From: JABJOE01 sp964344145
Lineage (GTDB): Bacteria; Patescibacteriota; Patescibacteriia; UBA9934
DNA: 64,000 nt
Direction: 5' to 3'
Assembly: GCA_964344145.1 (NCBI GenBank)
Contig: CAYFME010000004.1
Coordinates: 1 to 64,000 of the forward strand
Position 1 is the first letter of the stretch; each line of letters opens with the position of its first letter. Under the pieces are notes generated by a model that was not told the origin of the DNA, made no database searches, and was given only the letters and a program-made list of their open reading frames with translations. Shown one piece after another: positions 34,782 through 43,115 of the stretch. A program made the position numbers and the translations under genes.

Positions 34782-35686
34782 ATCGTTGGGATCGTTTCAA
34801 GAACCGTTTCAAGTTTTTCTGGAAGAGGAGCAGTGAATGTTTGCTCCTGTCCGTCGGGCAGCGCGATCGTTAGCTCACGCGCGTGCAAGAACAGTCGCCC
34901 AATCTCCATCGGTTTCACACCACGTTGACGATAGAGTGTGTCGCCGACCACGGGATGGTCCATGGCAAAGAAGTGAACGCGGATTTGGTGTGTGCGACCG
35001 GTCTCGATGTTCACGTCGACCAGCGTGTGGTGTGGGTAGGCTTTGATCGTGTCGTAGTGCGTGACCGCTCGTTTTCCCTCCTTGCCGTTTGGCTTGGCAG
35101 CCATGCGTCCGGTTGTTTTGGATCGAGCGATGGGGAAGTCAATCGTGTCGCTTGGGAGCGAGAGCTGTCCGTGCACAAGAACCGTGTAGCGTTTGGTGGT
35201 GAGTCGATCTTGGAATTGTGTTTTTAGATGGTCAAAGGCTGCCTGCGTCTTGGCAATGATCATCACGCCGGAGGCAAACTTGTCCAAGCGATGAACAAGG
35301 CCGGCACGCTTTGGATCATCACCTACCTCGGCGATCTGTGGCCAGCGGTCAATGAGTGCGTCCACGAGCGTAAACTCGGTGGATTGTTCTGCTTCGTGCA
35401 CGAGGACACCAGCGGGTTTGTTAATGACCACTGCGTCATCGTTTTCAAAAAGGACGTCGAACGTCGGCAGGTCGCCGGTCTTTTCGGGTTTGGAAAGAAT
35501 GGCAGGATCGTACGTGACGGTCATTGATGCGTCGACAAGCGTTCGTGCGTTGGCCGGCTCGTCGTTCACAAGGATGTGACCGGCTTTGATAGCCTTTTGA
35601 ATCTGCGATCGACTGAGTTCAAGGGCTTGTGTGGCGAATTTGTCGAGCCGTTGGGGCTCAGACTGATCAAATAGGAGAGGTTTCAT
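34778..35686 (-). CDS. RluA-family pseudouridine synthase
   Basis: Converts uridine to pseudouridine in rRNA. 302 aa: an N-terminal S4 domain (QRLDKFATQALELSRSQIQK) and a catalytic domain with HRLDKFASGVMIIAKT, where the catalytic Asp is present but the usual Thr before SG is Ala; KRYTVLVHG and GRTHQIRVHF follow. The start MKPLLFDQ at 35686 follows a GATAGT box by 6 nt; the longer ORF would overlap the divergent GC-rich unit. Probably RluD-like, though the exact site cannot be told. Confidence 0.9.
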   Translation of the reverse strand: MKPLLFDQSEPQRLDKFATQALELSRSQIQKAIKAGHILVNDEPANARTLVDASMTVTYDPAILSKPEKTGDLPTFDVLFENDDAVVINKPAGVLVHEAEQSTEFTLVDALIDRWPQIAEVGDDPKRAGLVHRLDKFASGVMIIAKTQAAFDHLKTQFQDRLTTKRYTVLVHGQLSLPSDTIDFPIARSKTTGRMAAKPNGKEGKRAVTHYDTIKAYPHHTLVDVNIETGRTHQIRVHFFAMDHPVVGDTLYRQRGVKPMEIGRLFLHARELTIALPDGQEQTFTAPLPEKLETVLETIPTI

Positions 35687-35703
35687 GGCGACACTATCGC
35701 ATC

Positions 35704-35732
35704 TTGACACGTCCACGTCAATGCGATAAGGT
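35704..35732 (+). promoter_or_regulatory. Promoter of the 211-aa GC-rich gene
   Basis: TTGACA (35704-35709), 17 nt, TAAGGT (35727-35732). TTGAC and GTCAA at 35704-35721 form a small dyad. A TATACT at 35748 could be an alternative -10 box. Confidence 0.6.
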
Positions 35733-35779
35733 TCGCCGTTCTTGCCGTATACTGGTAAGTACGGGACCAAGGAGGGCCC

Positions 35780-36415
35780 ATGGCACATTCCAAGCCGCAG
35801 GACGCTTGCGGACAGGTACGGGTCTTCTTCGATGGCCTACCTGCGAACATCGGTGGCGGTGAGCTCTCGCCCACGCTGCGCTTGAGCTACGACGACACGT
35901 CCCAGGCACTGACCTTCGTAGTCGGTCTGGGGGGCGATCGGGCGATGTCCGTGCAGGAGGTCGAGGTTCGTTCCCTGATCGAGGTGATGGTATCCAAGTC
36001 CTTGGTTCGCACCACGCACAGCGGTCACTACGTCGTTCGACTCCCCAACGGATCGAGCTACCGCGCTCCGCCTGCGGTCGAGATCGACCTCACGCTCACC
36101 CGCGCGACGCTTCATGTCGGCGATGGCTACGACGACGTGTCGTTCCCGTTCATCGCCCCGGTGCACGTCGTGCGTGTCAACGGCAGGTGCCGCACGCCCC
36201 TGTTGGGCCTGCGCTTCGGCACCAGGGCGGTCAAGCTGATGCTCGACATCGACGTCCGGAGCTTCTGCCTTGCGTTGCTGCATCTAGGAGCGCTGGATCC
36301 GATGGGAGCGCCACCTACGGGCACCGGTCGTTCCGTGGGCTCGTACCGCTTCCAGGTCGGCCTGCCGGCCAGGCCGCTCGCCGGTTCTCGTCACGGCTCT
36401 GGCGACGCCGCCTGA
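35780..36415 (+). CDS. GC-rich orphan protein (211 aa)
   Basis: Starts MAHSKPQDACGQVRVFFDG, with AAGGAGG at ideal distance. The body looks all-beta: alternating short strands such as LRLSYDDTSQALTFVVGL, GHYVVRLPNGSSY and VEIDLTLTRATLHVG. The C-terminus is Gly/Arg/Ser-rich and probably disordered. There is no signal peptide. A single-gene unit between the pseudouridine synthase and tRNA-Ile. Not recognised. Confidence 0.7.
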   Translation: MAHSKPQDACGQVRVFFDGLPANIGGGELSPTLRLSYDDTSQALTFVVGLGGDRAMSVQEVEVRSLIEVMVSKSLVRTTHSGHYVVRLPNGSSYRAPPAVEIDLTLTRATLHVGDGYDDVSFPFIAPVHVVRVNGRCRTPLLGLRFGTRAVKLMLDIDVRSFCLALLHLGALDPMGAPPTGTGRSVGSYRFQVGLPARPLAGSRHGSGDAA

Positions 36416-36421
36416 TCACGT

Positions 36422-36462
36422 CCCGCTGCCTGCCACCGACACGACTCGGGGCAGGCGGCGGG
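36422..36462 (+). terminator. Hairpin after the 211-aa gene
   Basis: CCCGCTGCCTGCC pairs with GGCAGGCGGCGGG, a 13-bp stem with one wobble and a 15-nt loop. Confidence 0.75.
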
Positions 36463-36515
36463 ATTGCGCTTTGGGGTAAAAATCAATAAGATAGGGGAGC
36501 TAGGAGCGATCGGAT

Positions 36516-36588
36516 GGGGGTGTAGCTCAGGGGTTAGAGCGCGAAGCTTATATCTTCGTGGTCGATGGTTCAAATCCATCCACCCCCA
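36516..36588 (+). tRNA. tRNA-Ile(TAT)
   Basis: Acceptor GGGGGTG/CACCCCC; D arm GCTC/GAGC; anticodon stem CGAAG/CTTCG with loop CTTATAT, so anticodon TAT; T arm GATGG/CCATC; discriminator A. CCA is not encoded in full (A-C-C-C). An unmodified TAT would read AUA directly, unlike the CAT plus lysidine solution of most bacteria. Confidence 0.9.
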
Positions 36589-36601
36589 CCCGAGATCTTC
36601 T

Positions 36602-36772
36602 ATGTTCTACGTCACAGCAGCGTTATTTCTCCTAGGCATCTATTTTGCCTTTTCCGGATATCGTAATGGCGACCCTCAAAAAAAGGGGATGGCCCTTGCG
36701 TTGTTTATGGCTGGTTTTGGCACCTTGCTGATTATGTTTTTTGCCTTGTCCGCTCTTGATATTTCCTTATGA
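36602..36772 (+). CDS. Small two-helix membrane protein (56 aa)
   Basis: MFYVTAALFLLGIYFAFSGY forms one helix and ALFMAGFGTLLIMFFALSAL the second, with a basic loop GDPQKKG between. Thirteen nt after tRNA-Ile and overlapping the next gene by 4 nt, so the tRNA and both membrane genes may be one transcript. Not recognised. Confidence 0.6.
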   Translation: MFYVTAALFLLGIYFAFSGYRNGDPQKKGMALALFMAGFGTLLIMFFALSALDISL

Positions 36773-37257
36773 TCGTCGCTCCGCACATCGTCGAACTTTC
36801 CATCATCCTGTTTCTGGTTTATTGGCTTGTCGGTGGGGTGTTCTTCGCGATCATCGCGTTGTTTCGTGCGAGCAAGATTCGCAAGGCGCAGTTTAGCTGT
36901 TTGTTCACGTTGACAAGTTTGGCTTGTGCCGTAGCGGCATCGATTGCCGGTACACAACTCGGAGGTCGCGCCATTCATCAGTGCTTGCGTCAGGCGGACG
37001 GATACTTTTCATCATTGGCAGCCGTTATTTCCTGCGGCGTTTTGCCACTGACATTTTCTGCACTTATCGGCATGCTGGTCTTGATCATCGCTGGTCTCTT
37101 TTTCTTGCTCATTTCCCGATCGCGCAACCAGTCATGGGTTGACGAGCGTAATCCAGAAGATTCTCCTTTGCCGGGTGTGCAGGCTCCGATTGAGCAGACC
37201 GATGAATTGACACCGAAGCAAAACGGAGATATTGTTTCGTCGCAAACGCGCATATAG
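36769..37257 (+). CDS. Membrane protein with three to four helices (162 aa)
   Basis: Helices at about residues 8-32, 45-62 and 85-112; a hydrophilic C-terminal tail rich in Glu, Pro and Gln. The stop codon lies inside the first 10 nt of tRNA-Val(GAC), so gene and tRNA overlap. Translationally coupled to the 56-aa gene. Not recognised. Confidence 0.6.
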   Translation: MIVAPHIVELSIILFLVYWLVGGVFFAIIALFRASKIRKAQFSCLFTLTSLACAVAASIAGTQLGGRAIHQCLRQADGYFSSLAAVISCGVLPLTFSALIGMLVLIIAGLFFLLISRSRNQSWVDERNPEDSPLPGVQAPIEQTDELTPKQNGDIVSSQTRI

Positions 37258-37324
37258 CTCAGTTGGTTAGAGTGTCACATTGACATTGTGAAGGTCCCTG
37301 GTTCGAGTCCAGGTATGCGCACCA
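37248..37324 (+). tRNA. tRNA-Val(GAC)
   Basis: 77 nt; acceptor GCGCATA/TATGCGC; anticodon stem TCACA/TGTGA with loop TTGACAT; T arm CCTGG/CCAGG; CCA encoded. Its 5' end overlaps the preceding reading frame. Confidence 0.95.
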
Positions 37325-37329
37325 AAAGG

Positions 37330-37353
37330 CACCGACATAAGTCGGTGTTTTTT
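37330..37353 (+). terminator. Terminator after tRNA-Val(GAC)
   Basis: CACCGAC, ATAA, GTCGGTG, then six T. Confidence 0.9.
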
Positions 37354-37368
37354 GTGGTGAAAAGTCTC

Positions 37369-37396
37369 ACCGCCCTCTCGCTGATGCGGGGGCGGT
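37369..37396 (-). terminator. Hairpin after the 61-aa gene
   Basis: ACCGCCC and GGGCGGT with a 14-nt loop. It contains TCGCTGATGCGGGG on the plus strand, which recurs exactly in the terminator at 54974-55006. Confidence 0.65.
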
Positions 37397-37414
37397 ACGA
37401 ATCGCGCGGAGCGA

Positions 37415-37600
37415 TCAAGGCGGGTCGGTCGGGCGCCGTTCTGACCAGTGCACCCAAGCGACGAAGATGGCGCCTCCGACCACGATGGCGACGTACGCTG
37501 TCAAGAGTGTCCAACCCACCCATGACGGTGCGTTGATGGGGTGGTGTGGACCATCCATTGCCATTGCGATGCTCGACAGAGCGACCAAGAACACGACCAT
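37415..37600 (-). CDS. Small GC-rich membrane protein (61 aa)
   Basis: MVVFLVALSSIAMAMDG could be a signal or first helix; WTLLTAYVAIVVGGAIFVAW is a clear membrane helix, followed by a short charged tail. GGAG lies 5 nt above the ATG and a promoter with 17-nt spacing lies above. It follows the end of cca on the same strand but has its own promoter. Not recognised. Confidence 0.6.
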   Translation of the reverse strand: MVVFLVALSSIAMAMDGPHHPINAPSWVGWTLLTAYVAIVVGGAIFVAWVHWSERRPTDPP

Positions 37601-37636
37601 AGGGACTCCGGGGAGATTGGGAAGGATCGTAGTTTG

Positions 37637-37665
37637 ACGTTATCAGTATCCGCGCTAGCGTTCAA
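37637..37665 (-). promoter_or_regulatory. Promoter of the 61-aa gene
   Basis: Minus strand TTGAAC (37660-37665), 17 nt, TAACGT (37637-37642). The palindrome CGCTAGCG (37652-37659) lies next to the -35 box. It overlaps the 3' end of cca. Confidence 0.6.
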
Positions 37666-39109
37666 GGTGCGCTCTCACGCAAACGAGAGCGTCTTCTTTG
37701 TTGTAGGCGCGCCCCGTGAGCTGTGCATCGCGAACATGATCGAGAAGTTCCCGGAAGAGCGGACCTGGATCGAGTCCGAGGTCTTTAAGATCACGTCCAC
37801 CAATGAGTGGTTCCGGGCGACCTCCGGAACAGATGTTGTTTGAAATACGCATCGCCTGGTGCAGCCGCTCACGTCCAATGCTGTGCTGACCGTCGACAAG
37901 ATAGCGCGCGTGCATCAACAGGAGGAGGTCCTGTCCTCGCTCAGTACAGAACAACCGCTCAAACGCACTTGGTCGCATGGCTGCCGGATCGACCTCTTCC
38001 AGGTCATGGGCGTGATACAGCATCCAAGCGAGGTCCCCGCAGTCAACGTGCGCGGCACTACTTTGCGCAAACTGATGAAAGCGCATTTTCTTGCAGACTT
38101 TGTACAGCTGCGTTTGTGCGTCTTCCAAAAAAAGTCCTAGTGCTGCGACAAGTGCGCGTGCAGACGGCCGCTCCATGTTGTGCGTGGCAAGAAAGTCACG
38201 ACCGTGCAGCGTGTGCAATACACGTTTTGTTTTCTCCAAGGCCGTCTGACCGTCAGCCTCGACTGTTTCGCTCAAAGTGTAGACGTTTGGCAGGTGTTGT
38301 TTCAGCGCACCGGACTTCAGCCAAAGATCGAGCGTGTGCGTAGGGTGGGCGAGAAAACCAAGGAGGAATTCTTTTCCGATGAGATCGCGCGAGATCGCGT
38401 AGATATGCGTTCCGTCGTCAGTCATCACCGTGTTGTTCAAAAGTGACAGATTCATCTCAATCGCTTCCCATGTTTCACCTTCGATCGCAAAGCCGAGTTG
38501 GCTAGCGAATCGAAGGGCGCGCAGCATGCGCGTGGCGTCTTCAAAGAATCGTTCATGCGGATTGAGCACGCAGCGGATGATGTTGCGGTCGAGGTCTTGA
38601 ATGCCAAAAAATGGATCGATGATTTCCCGACTTTGTAGGTTGTAAGCAATAGCGTTGATCGTGAAGTCGCGTCGCGAGAGGTCCTCGCCAATGCTGGTAA
38701 GATGATCTGAGGTGATCTTTAGATCACGCCGACCACTGCTGTGCCGCTGACCAATAGCCTCCGTGCGAGGAAGAGCGATGTCGATAGGCTGGCGCGATCG
38801 GCAACCGTGTGGTGTGAATTTGAAGGTTCCAAATCGTTCGCCAACAAAGCGTACGGCACCTTGCTGCGACAAGAATCGTTCCAAAGTCTTTGCATCTAAA
38901 TTGCGCACGACCAAATCAATGTCGTTTGGCGTGTGGCCAAGTAGGACGTCGCGCACCGTGCCTCCGACAAGATAGACCTCGGCTTCGGGATGAACATCGG
39001 CAAGAAGTGATGTCCAGGTAAGGCGGGGTTCAGATTCAACAAAAACGGCCGCGCGTTGTGATGGCGCGATCGATCGGTTGGCGTATTGGGTGAGACCTCC
39101 CATGAACAT
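37655..39109 (-). CDS. cca: tRNA nucleotidyltransferase / poly(A) polymerase with HD domain
   Basis: Adds or repairs the CCA end of tRNAs; needed here because tRNA-Ile(TAT) lacks an encoded CCA. 484 aa: class II nucleotidyltransferase head (VYLVGGTVRDVLLGHTPNDI with the DxD-type metal site), RRDFTINAIAYNL, the RNA-binding helices (DATRMLRALRFA) and a divergent HD-like C-terminal part. The start is at 39109, 6 nt below TATACT (leaderless). The longer frame to 39217 runs through a palindromic repeat and is not the protein. Confidence 0.9.
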   Translation of the reverse strand: MFMGGLTQYANRSIAPSQRAAVFVESEPRLTWTSLLADVHPEAEVYLVGGTVRDVLLGHTPNDIDLVVRNLDAKTLERFLSQQGAVRFVGERFGTFKFTPHGCRSRQPIDIALPRTEAIGQRHSSGRRDLKITSDHLTSIGEDLSRRDFTINAIAYNLQSREIIDPFFGIQDLDRNIIRCVLNPHERFFEDATRMLRALRFASQLGFAIEGETWEAIEMNLSLLNNTVMTDDGTHIYAISRDLIGKEFLLGFLAHPTHTLDLWLKSGALKQHLPNVYTLSETVEADGQTALEKTKRVLHTLHGRDFLATHNMERPSARALVAALGLFLEDAQTQLYKVCKKMRFHQFAQSSAAHVDCGDLAWMLYHAHDLEEVDPAAMRPSAFERLFCTERGQDLLLLMHARYLVDGQHSIGRERLHQAMRISNNICSGGRPEPLIGGRDLKDLGLDPGPLFRELLDHVRDAQLTGRAYNKEDALVCVRAHLER

Positions 39110-39131
39110 GACAACAGTATAGCACGCGCTC

Positions 39132-39208
39132 GCCCCCTCCGGCTCCCCCATAGCTGGGGGAGGGACTCCACGTGTCACCCCTCCAGTTATGGAGGGGCAG
39201 GGGGAGGC
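39132..39208 (-). repeat. Palindromic element family 1 (copy C)
   Basis: 77 bp, reverse complement of 19251-19327 with one visible difference. It lies 10 nt below a cassette terminator, in the same orientation relative to that cassette as copy B has to its own, and about 10 nt above the cca -10 box. Confidence 0.95.
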
Positions 39209-39218
39209 GAATAGCACG

Positions 39219-39244
39219 AGACCTCCGCGCGAGGGCGGAGGTCT
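39219..39244 (-). terminator. Hairpin after the truncated GC-rich gene
   Basis: AGACCTCCGC and GCGGAGGTCT, 10-bp perfect stem with a 6-nt loop. Confidence 0.7.
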
Positions 39245-39273
39245 GACGTTGTTGGGTGGGCGATGCCTGACCC

Positions 39274-39309
39274 CTACGACGTGTCGGGGCGACGTTCGGC
39301 GACGAGCTC
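39274..39309 (-). CDS. 3' end of a GC-rich gene cut by the scaffold gap
   Basis: Only the last 11 codons (ELVAERRPDTS) and stop are visible. Composition, codon use and the hairpin 30 nt below are those of the GC-rich cassettes, not of the phosphoesterase on the other side of the gap. I infer a separate gene whose 5' part is lost in the N run. Confidence 0.5.
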   Translation of the reverse strand, partial: ELVAERRPDTS

Positions 39310-39409
39310 NNNNNNNNNNNNNNNNNNNNNNNNNNNNNNNNNNNNNNNNNNNNNNNNNNNNNNNNNNNNNNNNNNNNNNNNNNNNNNNNNNNNNNNNNNN
39401 NNNNNNNNN
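39310..39409. other. Scaffold gap (100 N)
   Basis: Run of exactly 100 N; true distance unknown. It joins two reading frames of different composition. Confidence 0.99.
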
Positions 39410-40527
39410 TGCGTGATGACGGCCTTCTCCGCCTTCACAATGTCTTTTTCGCGAAGACGAAGCAAGGCTTCCTCACGCGTGCCGGCAGCACGAAACGGTG
39501 CTCCAAGGTGGAGCGCGTCATACGGTCGGCGCGCGTGAAGTTTCACACAAATCATCTTTTCAGGGTGCTCGTAGAAGATCACTGCCACGTTAGCATCCGG
39601 AGCGGTCATCAGCAACTCTTCAACAATATTCTCCAGTGCCTGCTCATCTGATCCGGCATTGGCAAAGTCCTGGCGTGTCAGCATGGTCCACACCATGTTT
39701 GAGCGAGGGTCAGACTTGAGACGCGCCAAGGCACGTCCCCACAGGCGCAGGGTCTCGACCGAACGGGTCTTGTAGAGCTTCGCCACAATCTCATCACGCC
39801 GCGCACCGCGGGAAATCAAATCACCTGCCACCTTGAGCGTCTTTGGTGTGACATTCTCAGAGCGGAAGCTGCGCGTCTTGTGGATCATGCCGGTGAGGAA
39901 GTACGTCGCCACCTCCTCATCAATCAGCGACTCATCAATCTGGCAAAAGAGGTCATAGCAAACCTCGGCACACGCAACCGCGCTCATGTCGACCACGTTC
40001 GCCTGACCAAAGTGTTCGTTTTTTCCGGAGTGATCGATGTTGATGATCGGTGTTTTGAAAAAGAAGTCCTGATAGCGATCGTAGACATCGCCGAACTGCT
40101 CCAGGTCCGCACCCCCAATGCAGATCAGCAAATCGTATTTGTAGCTCTGCGTTTCAACGGTCACGTCCTCAGGCTTCCAGTGTCCTTGCCTTGGAAGAAG
40201 GTGAATGTGGAGTTCGTCAGCTTCATCATCCTTATGATAGGAGAGCTCATCCAGGCCTGCGCGGTCGAGCTTCACTTTCAACGTCAGTTTGGCGATGTTC
40301 TGGATGTCGCCGCGCACCTGCGTGGTGTTTTGCAAAAACGAAAGCGCCTTGGGAGTCGTTCCACCGCTCGTGACAATCTCCACCGGCTTGGTGAGCTTGG
40401 ATAAGAGGGTTGCGACGCCAAAGGCACTGGAAAAGTCGTCCACGTTTGGGTTTGCAGAAAGAAGAATCAGCGGTCGCTTGGACCGCTCGAGCATTGTCAA
40501 AAATTGTTCGTGCGTTGAGTACGCCAT
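39410..40527 (-). CDS. DHH-family phosphoesterase, 3' end missing in gap
   Basis: Probably related to NrnA-type oligoribonuclease/cyclic-dinucleotide phosphodiesterases. PLILLSANPNVDDFSSAFGV is the first motif (usual DxDA weakened to NVDD), ICIGGADLEQFG the second, and NIDHSGKNEHFG stands where family members have DHH or DHN. The C-terminal half includes KTRSFRSENVTPKTL and a FYEHPEKMICVKLHAR strand pair. About 372 codons are visible; the end lies in the gap. TATCAC is 5 nt above the ATG. Confidence 0.75.
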
Positions 40528-40613
40528 GCTGTGTGATATTGGGTCCTCCCTCTATCTCTCCTCAGCATGGGGAAGGGAGTAGCTTACGCGAGATCCCAAA
40601 AGGTGTCAAGACA

Positions 40614-40642
40614 TTGATCTACCCGCGGTTTTTCGCTAGACT
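40614..40642 (+). promoter_or_regulatory. Promoter of the valS-tyrS-argS operon
   Basis: TTGATC (40614-40619), 17 nt, TAGACT (40637-40642), then 8 nt to the ATG: a leaderless start for valS. Confidence 0.75.
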
Positions 40643-40650
40643 GCTCGCGT

Positions 40651-43113
40651 ATGAGTGATCCCCTTTCATTGCCAAAAGCCTACGATTCCAAGGCCGTTGA
40701 GGATGGTATTTACGCCGCGTGGATGGACAGCGGCTATTTTACGCCCGAGAACCTTCCAGATGCTGATAATCGTAAGGAAACCTTTACGATCGCCCTCCCT
40801 CCACCAAACGTGACCGGTACCCTTCATATGGGCCATGCCGTCATGTTGGCGATTCAAGATGCCATGATTCGCTATGCGCGTATGGCGGGCAAGAAGGCGC
40901 TGTGGGTTCCAGGGACCGACTCGGCTGCTGTGGCGACCGAGAGCAAGGTCGAGAAGATGCTGATTGAAGATGAGGGGATGAAGAAGCCGAAGGAGACGCT
41001 CGGACGCGAAGCATTTTTGGAACGCGTCCATCAGTTCGCCCAAGACAGCCATGACACCATCATCAACCAGACTAAGAAGATGGGGGCCTCACTTGATTGG
41101 GGTCGCGAGGCGTACACGCTGGATAACGCTCGGCAGGAAGCGGTACGCACGGCCTTTAAGCGTATGTACGATGATGGGCTGATCTATCGCGGTCATCGTG
41201 TGATCAACTGGTCCGTGAAGGGTCAGTCTACGTGTAGTGATGATGAGCTGGTGTATGTAGAGCGTCCGGCAAAGCTCTATACCTTAAAGTATTCAAAGGA
41301 CGTTCCGATTACAATTGCCACAACGCGTCCTGAGACAAAGCTGGGCGACACAGCGATTGCGGTACATCCAAAAGGGAAGTGGAAGAAGTACATTGGGCAG
41401 GAGTTTGTGGTTGAGAATTTTGGACAGGATGGTCACAAGTTGACGTTGAAGGTGATTGCCGAGGAGGGAATCGACAATGAGTTTGGAACCGGAGCGCTTG
41501 GTGTGACCACGGCACACTCTCCGATTGACTTTGAAATGTACGAGCGTCACAAGGCGCAAGGCAATGACATTGGTCTGATTCAGGTTATTGGCGAGGATGG
41601 AAACATGACGTCCGGCGCAGGGGGTGAGTACGAAGGTTTGAGCGTTGAGGACGCGCGCGCGAAGGTCGTGGCATGGCTCGACGATCAAGGGCTGCTCGAG
41701 CAGACAGAAGACATCACGCAGAACGTCGGAACCTCCGATCGCTTTAAGGATGTTGTTGAGCCACTTCCAAAGACGCAGTGGTTCGTTGATGTGAACAAGG
41801 AGTTTAAGCTCAAGGGTGATGGCATCAAAGGCTTGAAGAAGGGTGACATGGTGACGCTCAAGCAACTGATGCAAACCGTGGTGCGTGAGGGGCAGATTGA
41901 GATTCTGCCAGAACGATTTGATAAGACGTACTTTCACTGGATCGATAACCTGCGCGACTGGTGCATCTCTCGCCAGATTTGGTTCGGGAACCGAATTCCT
42001 GTTTGGTACAAAGGTGACGAGATGGTCGTGGGTGAGGCGCCTGCCGAGGATGGTTGGGAGCAAGACTCTGACACGCTCGACACGTGGTTTGGTACGGGAC
42101 TTTGGACGTTCTCGACGTTGGGTTGGCCAGATGAGAAGGCGTCTGATCTCCAGGCGTTCCATCCCACGCAAGTGTTGGAGACTGGATATGACATTCTCTT
42201 CTTCTGGGTCGCTCGCATGATTCTCATGTCGACCTATCACCTTGGCGAGATCCCGTTTGAGACGGTGTACTTGCATGGATTGGTTCGTGACGAGAAAGGT
42301 CGCAAGATGTCCAAGTCGCTTGGCAACATCATCGACCCACTCGACATGATCGAACAGTACGGAGCTGACGCAACGCGGCTGTCGCTGCTCATTGGCGCAA
42401 CGCCCGGAAACGACACGAAGCTATCAGAAGACAAGATCGCCAGCTTCCGCAACTTCACCAACAAACTCTGGAACATCGCGCGTTTTGTGTCGATGAATGT
42501 CGGTGACTTCCGTATGGTCGATCAGGTTGAGCCACAGACGCTCGATGAGAAGTGGATTCTTGCAGAGCTATCCGAGCTTGAGCGCAAGGTCACGGAACAT
42601 CATCAAAAGTATCAGCTCTCCCTTGCTGGCGAGGCGCTGCGTGAGTTTACGTGGAACAAGTTCGCCGATGTGTACTTGGAGAGTTCCAAGATTGAGAAAT
42701 CGCCCGTGCAGCAGGATGTCCTCCTTTTTGTACTTGAGCGTTTGTTGCGGCTGTGGCATCCGTTGGCACCGTTTATTACGGAGGAGATCTATAAGCGTTT
42801 TGATGCCGGCATGTTGATGGTTCGTCCATGGCCGTCAGGACTCACCGTTGAACTTTCCGAAGATGAGCGTGCTCGCTTTGAGAACAAGCGGAAGATTATC
42901 TTTGGCGTGCGCGCCTTTCGAGCAAAGCATCAGGTATCCTGGAAGCAGAACATTACGATCAGCGTGTCGATCGATGGGTCTGCCTTGGCTGATCAGGAAG
43001 CGTTTCTCAAGTCGCTGTTAAAGCTCGATGCAATCAATTGGGGCGTGGGCGAGGCTCCTGACGATCAAATCCAATTGACAGTCGATGGCTATGACGAGAA
43101 GATGTTCGTATAA
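40651..43113 (+). CDS. valS: Valyl-tRNA synthetase
   Basis: Class I synthetase, 820 aa, charging tRNA-Val. PPPNVTGTLHMGHAVM (HMGH at residues 59-62), an editing domain (TIATTRPETKLGDTAIAVHP), RDWCISRQIWFGNRIPVWY and KGRKMSKSLGNIIDP are all present. It is shorter than E. coli ValRS and lacks the long C-terminal coiled-coil arm, as in some archaeal-like forms. First gene of a three-synthetase operon; tyrS starts 2 nt below its stop. Confidence 0.97.
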   Translation: MSDPLSLPKAYDSKAVEDGIYAAWMDSGYFTPENLPDADNRKETFTIALPPPNVTGTLHMGHAVMLAIQDAMIRYARMAGKKALWVPGTDSAAVATESKVEKMLIEDEGMKKPKETLGREAFLERVHQFAQDSHDTIINQTKKMGASLDWGREAYTLDNARQEAVRTAFKRMYDDGLIYRGHRVINWSVKGQSTCSDDELVYVERPAKLYTLKYSKDVPITIATTRPETKLGDTAIAVHPKGKWKKYIGQEFVVENFGQDGHKLTLKVIAEEGIDNEFGTGALGVTTAHSPIDFEMYERHKAQGNDIGLIQVIGEDGNMTSGAGGEYEGLSVEDARAKVVAWLDDQGLLEQTEDITQNVGTSDRFKDVVEPLPKTQWFVDVNKEFKLKGDGIKGLKKGDMVTLKQLMQTVVREGQIEILPERFDKTYFHWIDNLRDWCISRQIWFGNRIPVWYKGDEMVVGEAPAEDGWEQDSDTLDTWFGTGLWTFSTLGWPDEKASDLQAFHPTQVLETGYDILFFWVARMILMSTYHLGEIPFETVYLHGLVRDEKGRKMSKSLGNIIDPLDMIEQYGADATRLSLLIGATPGNDTKLSEDKIASFRNFTNKLWNIARFVSMNVGDFRMVDQVEPQTLDEKWILAELSELERKVTEHHQKYQLSLAGEALREFTWNKFADVYLESSKIEKSPVQQDVLLFVLERLLRLWHPLAPFITEEIYKRFDAGMLMVRPWPSGLTVELSEDERARFENKRKIIFGVRAFRAKHQVSWKQNITISVSIDGSALADQEAFLKSLLKLDAINWGVGEAPDDQIQLTVDGYDEKMFV

Positions 43114-43115
43114 CT

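Noticed and set aside
39110..39217. N-terminal extension of cca to 39217
   Set aside because: The extra codons are the family 1 repeat and the -10 box; TATACT 6 nt above the ATG at 39109 fixes the start.
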